From Rhodospirillales bacterium (GTDB lineage Bacteria > Pseudomonadota > Alphaproteobacteria > Rhodospirillales > JABHCV01): DNA of 12,036 nt. The stretch spans positions 1 to 12,036 of the forward strand of contig JADHSW010000077.1 of NCBI GenBank assembly GCA_016776705.1, given 5' to 3'. Made by a program: the position numbers and the translations under genes. Shown here piece after piece: positions 7,536-12,036 of this stretch (positions are counted from its first letter, which is position 1; every line of letters starts with the position of its first letter). The notes under the pieces are model-generated. The model did no database searches and had not been told where the DNA came from. It worked only from the letters and a program-made list of their open reading frames with translations.

Positions 7536-8078
7536 ATGGCTATTTTTCCTCCTGAGCAACGGGTTTGGTGGAACGAACCCATTGAGAAATCGGAGGTCAT
7601 GTGGATCACCATCGCCTTTATCTGGGCCTTGGTAATGTTCTTCATGATGCCTTATTGGCACATCGTCGGCGAACAGAACCTGTCGAACGAAGCCTATAAG
7701 ATCAAACCGGACGTCTATGCTGAAAAAGTTGAAGCATGGGCCGCGAAATACAAGGTTCGCGAAGAAGGGGACACAGGAATTCCTGTCGTTCATCCGCCTG
7801 CCGGCGGCGACGTTTACATGCTGGGTCGCCTGTGGGAATGGTGGCCTGTCGTGGAACTGGAAGAAGGACAATCCTATCGTTTCCATCTGTCATCACTTGA
7901 CTGGATGCACGGTTGGTCGCTTCTGCCGGAAAACATCAATATTCAGGTTCATCCCGGTTACGAGATGATCTTCACCGTCAAACCAACGAGCTCCGGTGAG
8001 TTTGGCGTAATTTGTAACGAATTCTGCGGGATTGGCCACCACACAATGGTCGGCAAAATCCACGTGGTTGCTAAGTAA
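7536..8078 (+). CDS. Heme-copper enzyme subunit II with CuA site (NorS-like)
   Basis: This 180-residue subunit II is anchored by one membrane helix (about 23-41) and carries a periplasmic cupredoxin domain that receives electrons from a cytochrome c or cupredoxin. The binuclear CuA ligands are complete: His125 in DWMHGWS, then Cys160, Glu162, Cys164, His168 and Met171 in CNEFCGIGHHTM. The short length, the single helix and the segment NINIQVHPGYE (133-143) resemble ba3-type subunit II (B-type) rather than the two-helix aa3 form. There is no heme c motif. A GGAGAGGGG ribosome site precedes the ATG, and the stop lies 11 bp before subunit I. A CuA subunit next to a subunit I lacking the oxidase tyrosine fits the NorS role proposed for CuA-containing NO reductases. 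General annotation would be cytochrome c oxidase subunit II. Confidence 0.9.
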   Translation: MAIFPPEQRVWWNEPIEKSEVMWITIAFIWALVMFFMMPYWHIVGEQNLSNEAYKIKPDVYAEKVEAWAAKYKVREEGDTGIPVVHPPAGGDVYMLGRLWEWWPVVELEEGQSYRFHLSSLDWMHGWSLLPENINIQVHPGYEMIFTVKPTSSGEFGVICNEFCGIGHHTMVGKIHVVAK

Positions 8079-8089
8079 GGGAGACAATC

Positions 8090-9778
8090 ATGGCAGAATT
8101 TAGAACATGTCCCGACACCGGATTTAAAATTGATCTTAACGCTGACAAGCTGATCAAATGGAATGCGGTAACGGCAGTTGTTTTCTTGTTGGTTGGTGGT
8201 TTGTTCGGCCTGTTGGTCGCCTTGACCCGCTGGCCTGCAGTTCACCTTCTTGATGCAGATCTGTTCTATCTTGCGCTGACGGCGCACGGTTTGGACGTTC
8301 TGTTGGTCTGGATGATCTTCTTCGAAATCGCGCTGCTGTATTTCACATCGGCGATTCTTCTCAATTCGCGTCTGGCCCTGCCAAAAGTGGGCTGGCTTGC
8401 GTATTGGATGATGCTTGTTGGTGCCGCTATTACCAACGTTGCGGTTCTTCGTGGTGATTCATCTGTGATGTTCACATCCTACCCACCGATGATGGCGGCC
8501 CAGGATTTCTATATGGGCATCCTGATTTTTGCGGTCGGCGCTTTGCTGGGTTGCCTGGTATTCTTTGCCACCCTGTACGTCGCTAAAAAGGAAAAGACCT
8601 ACGAAGGATCGGTTCCGCTTGTGACATTTGGTGCGATTACGGCGGCTATCATTGCCGTTTTCACCATCCTGTCCGGCGCAATCATCCTGCTCCCGACCTG
8701 GTTCTGGTCTTTGGGTCTTCTGTCCCACATCGATACCCTCATGTACCGGGTGATCTGGTGGGGCATGGGACACTCTTCGCAGCAGATTAACGTCGCCGCC
8801 CAGATTTCTTGCTGGTATGCGGTTGCCGCGATCCTGTTTAACGCCAAACCATTGAGCGAAAAGGTCAGTCGTACAGCCTTCCTGCTGTACATCCTGTTCC
8901 TGCAGCTTGCCAGTGCTCACCATCTTCTGGTGGATCCGGCTCTTAGTTCGGAATGGAAAATCTTCAACACCTCGTACGCCTTGTACCTGGCCGTTTTGGG
9001 TTCCATGATCCATGGCTTGACCGTTCCTGGCGCAGTTGAAGCAGCCCAACGCAAGAAGGGTTACAACAAGGGTCTGTTCGAGTGGCTCACCAAGTGCCCC
9101 TGGAGCAACCCGGTCTTTGCGGGTACAGCCCTTTCGGTTGTCCTGTTCGGGTTCCTTGGCGGCATCTCTGGCGTCATGATGGGCACCGAGCAGCTCAACC
9201 TGATCACCCACAACACCATCTACGTTCCTGGTCACTTCCATGGCACTGTGGTGGTTGGTTCGACCCTGGCCTTTATGGCTATTTCCTACTGGATCGTACC
9301 TACATTGTGGCAGAAAGAGCTGGTCTTCCCGGGTCTTGCAAAATGGCAGCCTTACCTGTTCGGTATTGGCATGGGCCTGGCCGCAACCTTCATGATGGGT
9401 GCAGGCACCCTGGGCGTTCCGCGCCGGCATTGGGATATGACCTTTGCTGACGCTGCCATGGGTTATGATTTCCCGGCAGCCGCCAACCTTATGATGGGGT
9501 TGAACGGTGTCGCGGCTGTCATGGGCTCATTGGGCGCTTTGATCTTTATCCTGAACATGGTCGGTACGATCCTGTGGGGTAAAGCCAAGGTACCAGCACC
9601 TGCCGCACCAGCAGAAGAAGCTCCTGCAGCTGTTGCCAGCGCCGCCACAAGTCACGGCAGTGCAGGCACCATGGAGGTTCCTGGAACCTTTGTATTGGCA
9701 CTTATCTTCCTGGTTTCATTTGTTCTCTACTACTTCGTGAACTGGAAGTACCTGTCAAGCGTATGGGGTCTAAGCTAA
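8090..9778 (+). CDS. Heme-copper oxidoreductase subunit I, probable CuA-type NO reductase (NorY-like)
   Basis: This 562-residue polytopic subunit I has about 12 core helices. Low-spin heme ligands are His66 (TAHGLD) and His384, and the high-spin heme ligand is His382 (PGHFHG). CuB ligands are His228 (WWGMGHSSQQ) and His277/His278 (ASAHHLL). The usual GHPxVY motif of oxygen reductases is replaced: four residues after His228 stands Gln232, not Tyr. The cbb3-type tyrosine position, six before His277, is Leu271. No NO-reductase-type HxxxE is present either. The pattern fits NO reductases with a CuA subunit (sNOR/eNOR-type), not an oxygen reductase, although exact subfamily placement needs phylogeny. 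The C-terminus is unusual: an Ala/Pro-rich linker (about 500-527) joins an extra helix (530-553). GGGAGA precedes the ATG by 6 bases. Automatic annotation would probably say cytochrome c oxidase subunit I. Confidence 0.9.
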   Translation: MAEFRTCPDTGFKIDLNADKLIKWNAVTAVVFLLVGGLFGLLVALTRWPAVHLLDADLFYLALTAHGLDVLLVWMIFFEIALLYFTSAILLNSRLALPKVGWLAYWMMLVGAAITNVAVLRGDSSVMFTSYPPMMAAQDFYMGILIFAVGALLGCLVFFATLYVAKKEKTYEGSVPLVTFGAITAAIIAVFTILSGAIILLPTWFWSLGLLSHIDTLMYRVIWWGMGHSSQQINVAAQISCWYAVAAILFNAKPLSEKVSRTAFLLYILFLQLASAHHLLVDPALSSEWKIFNTSYALYLAVLGSMIHGLTVPGAVEAAQRKKGYNKGLFEWLTKCPWSNPVFAGTALSVVLFGFLGGISGVMMGTEQLNLITHNTIYVPGHFHGTVVVGSTLAFMAISYWIVPTLWQKELVFPGLAKWQPYLFGIGMGLAATFMMGAGTLGVPRRHWDMTFADAAMGYDFPAAANLMMGLNGVAAVMGSLGALIFILNMVGTILWGKAKVPAPAAPAEEAPAAVASAATSHGSAGTMEVPGTFVLALIFLVSFVLYYFVNWKYLSSVWGLS

Positions 9779-9790
9779 GGGCGAATATTG

Positions 9791-9817
9791 GGGCGGGCGG
9801 TATTTTACCGCCCGCCC
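9791..9817 (+). terminator. Strong GC hairpin between subunit I and the SCO gene
   Basis: GGGCGGGCGGTA (9791-9802) and TACCGCCCGCCC (9806-9817) form a perfect 12-bp stem with a TTT loop, starting 13 bp after the subunit I stop. It is followed by TGCTCTTAATTTC, only a loose T tract, so it may be a leaky intrinsic terminator or a 3'-end stabiliser. Either role would set the level of the downstream SCO gene below that of the enzyme subunits. Confidence 0.65.
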
Positions 9818-9859
9818 TGCTCTTAATTTCATCATTCCGGGGGGGATGTGCTGAGGACC

Positions 9860-10717
9860 ATGAAAAAACTATTTTTGCATTTTGCTGTTTTTACGTCGCT
9901 GATGGTTGCATCGGTGGCTTTTTTGCCGTCTGCCTCAGCAGTAACCAAATCTGATTTTACGCCCGAGAGTGCGCTTAGTTATTCTCAGGCAGCCATTGGT
10001 CGCAGCGTTCCCAACTATCAATTTACGGACAGTCAGGGGAAAACGGTTCATATGGCCGATTTTCTTGGGAAGCCCCTGGTCGTCAGTTTTGTTTATTCAA
10101 GTTGTGCCGACAGTTGTCCGATCATTACCCAGACCCTGGCCGACGCCGCTGCTGAAGCCCGTGACGCCCTGGACGATGACAGTTTTAACGTAATTTCCAT
10201 CGGTTTTGATTCAGCCGCTGATAATCCTGAGCGTATGCGCTATTTTGCGACCCAACAGGGCATAAATATATCCGGATGGAAGTTTCTCAGTGGTGACTTG
10301 CCTACCATTGTCGGGCTTGCTGAAACACTGGGTTTTGTTTTTTACAAATCGCCCAAGGGATTTGATCACCTGTCTCAGGTGTCGGTGATAGACGCCAAGG
10401 GTGTTGTTTACCGTCAGGTATATGGACAGACTTTTGAATTGCCGCTACTTGTCGAGCCGTTGAAGGAGCTTGTCTTTGGAACTCCGGCGCCGTTTGCCAG
10501 TATTGGCGATCTGATCAAAAAGGTCAGGTTGTTCTGTACAGTTTATGATCCAGCCATGGACCGATATCGTTTCGACTATTCGATCTTCATGCAACTGTTT
10601 GTTGGCACGGTGATTGTTGGCGGCATGTTTGTTCTAGTCTTGCGCGAATGGGTCAGGATTTATCGTACCCGTCGCCGAAAAGAAAAGGCCCCCAGCGGCA
10701 AACAATCTCTCACCTGA
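9860..10717 (+). CDS. senC: SCO1/SenC copper chaperone with extra C-terminal membrane helix
   Basis: This thioredoxin-fold copper chaperone delivers copper to the CuA site of subunit II and possibly to CuB. It starts at ATG 9860 (285 residues), giving a clean signal sequence MKKLFLHFAVFTSLMVASVA followed by SASA, with cleavage around residue 27. An upstream in-frame GTG at 9848 is less likely because it would precede the signal peptide with MLRT. The copper ligands are present: Cys82 and Cys86 in CADSCP, and His170 in FDHLSQ. After the usual domain come RLFCTVYDPAMDRYRFDY (223-240) and a membrane helix (about 243-262) with a basic tail, RTRRRKEK. This layout is seen in SCO proteins accompanying B-type oxidase-like enzymes and anchors the chaperone at both or either end. 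Its place after subunit I matches the norSY-senC order described in ammonia oxidisers. Confidence 0.9.
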   Translation: MKKLFLHFAVFTSLMVASVAFLPSASAVTKSDFTPESALSYSQAAIGRSVPNYQFTDSQGKTVHMADFLGKPLVVSFVYSSCADSCPIITQTLADAAAEARDALDDDSFNVISIGFDSAADNPERMRYFATQQGINISGWKFLSGDLPTIVGLAETLGFVFYKSPKGFDHLSQVSVIDAKGVVYRQVYGQTFELPLLVEPLKELVFGTPAPFASIGDLIKKVRLFCTVYDPAMDRYRFDYSIFMQLFVGTVIVGGMFVLVLREWVRIYRTRRRKEKAPSGKQSLT

Positions 10718-10732
10718 ATTTCTTTTTCCTGC

Positions 10733-10746
10733 TTGACCTCCGTCAA
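10733..10746. promoter_or_regulatory. Candidate CRP/FNR-family operator, perfect dyad
   Basis: TTGAC-CTCC-GTCAA is a perfect inverted repeat with 5-bp halves and a 4-bp spacer, the architecture of FNR/NNR/Dnr sites. It lies 16 bp past the senC stop and 76 bp before the TTG start of the cytochrome b-ferredoxin gene. If used as a class II activator site centred at -41.5, transcription would begin near 10781. It shares 12 of 14 bases with the dyad at 7210-7223, including three of the four spacer bases. Confidence 0.6.
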
Positions 10747-10792
10747 TGAGTCCTTACCTATGGGTCGTCATTAAGGATGTAATTAAGAATAA

Positions 10793-10804
10793 TCTAATAT
10801 TAGA
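10793..10804. repeat. Perfect 12-bp palindrome before the cytochrome b-ferredoxin ribosome site
   Basis: TCTAATATTAGA reads the same on both strands. It overlaps the first of two direct copies of AGACGATC (10802-10809 and 10813-10820), spaced 11 bp apart, about one helical turn. The second copy overlaps the GGAGA ribosome site. The block could be an operator or a small mRNA structure controlling translation, or chance in an AT-rich leader. Confidence 0.4.
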
Positions 10805-10822
10805 CGATCTGGAGACGATCCC

Positions 10823-12036
10823 TTGCAATCACAGTCGGCACAAATCACTGTTCGAAAACGCCTGCAAAACGTTATTTTGCACATGGAAGCGGTCTTCGAT
10901 AAACCTTTTGGCCCAGAATGGAATCCGCTGCGCCAGATGGGCACGCTGACCTTTTTCTATTACTGGATCGTCGCCGCCAGCGGAATTTACGTCTATATCC
11001 TGTTTGACACGTCAGTCGGCGGCGCTTACCAGTCCGTCGAAGTGATGACGCATCAGCAATGGTTCCTGGGCGGCATAGTGCGCAGCCTGCATCGCTATGC
11101 CTCCGACGCCATGATCGTTACCATGGTGCTTCATTTGAGCCGTGAATTCATTATGGATCGCTACCGGGATGTGCGCTGGTTTACCTGGTTTACCGGGGTG
11201 CCGATAATCTGGTTGCTGTTTATTTCTGGCATCAGCGGCTACTGGCTTGTGTGGGATATGCTGGCGCAATACGTAGCGATTGGTTCCATGGAATGGATCG
11301 ACTTTCTGGGGATTTTCGGTGAACCGGTTGCCAATAATTTCCTGACTCCTGACAGCCTGACCGACAGGTTCTTCACCCTGCTTGTTTTTATGCACATTTT
11401 CGGACCGCTGTTTTTACTGTTCGTCATGTGGATTCATGTGATGCGGGTCGCTCAGCCGAAGATCAATCCGCCAAGGGGGCTGGCCATCGGCTCGCTGCTC
11501 ATGTTCGTCGTGCTGGCGATGATCAAGCCTGCCGTCAGTCATCAGGCGGCCGACCTGAGCCTGGTTCCTGCTGAACTTAATCTCGACTGGTTCTACATGA
11601 TGCTTTATCCGGTCTTCGATAAATGGGGCGCAGGAACCCTGTGGGGACTGGCTGTGGGTATTTCCATCATCATGGCGGCAATGCCCTGGATTCCGCCTTT
11701 GAAGCGTCCCAAAGCGGCTGTGGTTCACCTGGACAAGTGCAACGGCTGCACGCGTTGCTTCGTCGATTGCCCGTTTGGCGCAATCACCATGATCCCCAGA
11801 ACCGACGGTGCACCGTTCGAACGCCAGGCGGTTGTCGATGCGGATCTTTGCACCAGTTGCGGAATTTGCGTTGGCTCCTGTCCCGTATCTACCCCGTTCC
11901 GGCGCACGGAAGAACTGGTTACCGGCATTGATTTACCGGATTTAAGCCTGAAGCTCCTGCGTGAGAAAACCAGGAAAGCTGTTGAAAAAATTGGCCCAAG
12001 TGCGCAAGGCCGTCCCGGTGTCATGGTCTTTGGTTG
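10823..12036 (+). CDS. Cytochrome b fused to 2x[4Fe-4S] ferredoxin (partial, runs off right edge)
   Basis: 404 codons are visible with no stop. The start is TTG at 10823, with GGAGA 8 bases upstream; the next ATG (10883) has no ribosome site. Residues 40-210 form a cytochrome b N-terminal domain of four helices. The bis-heme ligands are His90 (RSLHRY), His104 (MVLHLS), His191 (FMHIF) and His205 (WIHVMR), with both pairs spaced by 14. Two more helices (about 219-237 and 270-290) resemble subunit IV, but the quinol-site PEWY motif reads LDWF. Residues 300-360 hold two tetranuclear cluster motifs, C306xxC309xxC312xxxC316P and C343xxC346xxC349xxxC353P, on the cytoplasmic side. After a basic linker, the sequence RPGVMVFG begins what may be an MvhD/FlpD-like domain. 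It probably moves electrons between a soluble carrier and the quinone pool. The gene lies downstream of senC behind its own candidate operator. Confidence 0.85.
   Translation, partial: MQSQSAQITVRKRLQNVILHMEAVFDKPFGPEWNPLRQMGTLTFFYYWIVAASGIYVYILFDTSVGGAYQSVEVMTHQQWFLGGIVRSLHRYASDAMIVTMVLHLSREFIMDRYRDVRWFTWFTGVPIIWLLFISGISGYWLVWDMLAQYVAIGSMEWIDFLGIFGEPVANNFLTPDSLTDRFFTLLVFMHIFGPLFLLFVMWIHVMRVAQPKINPPRGLAIGSLLMFVVLAMIKPAVSHQAADLSLVPAELNLDWFYMMLYPVFDKWGAGTLWGLAVGISIIMAAMPWIPPLKRPKAAVVHLDKCNGCTRCFVDCPFGAITMIPRTDGAPFERQAVVDADLCTSCGICVGSCPVSTPFRRTEELVTGIDLPDLSLKLLREKTRKAVEKIGPSAQGRPGVMVFG

Noticed and set aside
8840..8930. Tyr267 as a substitute for the missing cross-linked tyrosine
   Set aside because: It lies ten residues before His277, whereas the cbb3-type tyrosine lies six before the equivalent histidine. 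The register on the helix does not fit, though a structural model should confirm this.
8459..9430. 323-codon open frame on the minus strand
   Set aside because: It is antisense to the heme-copper subunit I gene; its Gln/Arg/His-rich translation is typical of an opposite-strand shadow.
7536..9778. Reading this pair as an ordinary aa3, ba3 or cbb3 oxygen reductase
   Set aside because: The active-site tyrosine is missing at both known positions, and there are no CcoO/CcoP cytochrome c subunits. Fold and metal ligands alone do not support oxygen reduction, though this remains an inference.
10755..10761. Sigma-70 promoter using TTGACC at 10733 as the -35 element
   Set aside because: At 16-18 bp spacing the candidate -10 hexamers (such as TACCTA) match the consensus badly. 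The perfect dyad is a better explanation of this sequence.
10774..10795. Possible NsrR-type NO-repressor site upstream of the cytochrome b-ferredoxin gene
   Set aside because: AAGGATGTAATT faintly resembles one NsrR half-site, but the other half matches poorly and the symmetry is weak.
1..12036. tRNA, rRNA, CRISPR arrays, insertion sequences or attachment sites
   Set aside because: I read both strands for cloverleaf-like segments, regularly spaced repeats, terminal inverted repeats and transposase motifs and found none.

Overview
The window looks like a chromosomal segment of an alphaproteobacterium, possibly Rhodospirillales-like. The grounds are moderate GC with strong Shine-Dalgarno sites, a ctaB...thrC-M16 peptidase order reminiscent of the alphaproteobacterial cytochrome oxidase locus, and the protein sequences themselves. 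The genus cannot be told from the sequence.

Left end and minus strand (1-7045). The window opens inside the N-terminus of a membrane-anchored sensory protein. A compact leftward operon follows, in transcription order: ctaB (heme O synthase), an M32 carboxypeptidase, thrC (threonine synthase), an M16 zinc peptidase, an agmatinase-family ureohydrolase and a 132-residue protein of unknown function. Two junctions are 4-bp ATGA overlaps, and a bulged hairpin lies beyond the last gene. All of these are housekeeping-type genes apart from the unknown one.

Plus strand (7359-12036). Divergent from ctaB, across a 313-bp intergenic region with FNR-like dyads, is a respiratory cluster. It encodes a 50-residue single-helix protein (7359-7511), a CuA-containing subunit II (7536-8078), a heme-copper subunit I (8090-9778), a 12-bp-stem hairpin, a SCO/SenC copper chaperone (9860-10717), and a gene running off the right edge (10823 onward). 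That last gene encodes a bis-heme cytochrome b fused to a two-cluster ferredoxin and probably a further domain.

Main observation. Subunit I keeps all six heme and CuB histidines. However, the residue four after the first CuB histidine, where A- and B-type oxidases carry the cross-linked tyrosine, is glutamine (Gln232). The cbb3-type alternative position also lacks tyrosine. With a CuA subunit II and an adjacent senC, this resembles the CuA-type nitric oxide reductases (the norSY-senC arrangement of ammonia oxidisers, called sNOR) rather than an oxygen reductase. Two closely matching dyads, TTGAC-CTCG-GTTAA at 7210 and TTGAC-CTCC-GTCAA at 10733, lie upstream of the small-subunit gene and of the cytochrome b-ferredoxin gene. 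They suggest that one CRP/FNR-family regulator (Dnr/NNR/FNR type) controls both. The working model is an NO-responsive respiratory module with a membrane cytochrome b-ferredoxin partner of unknown direction and donor.
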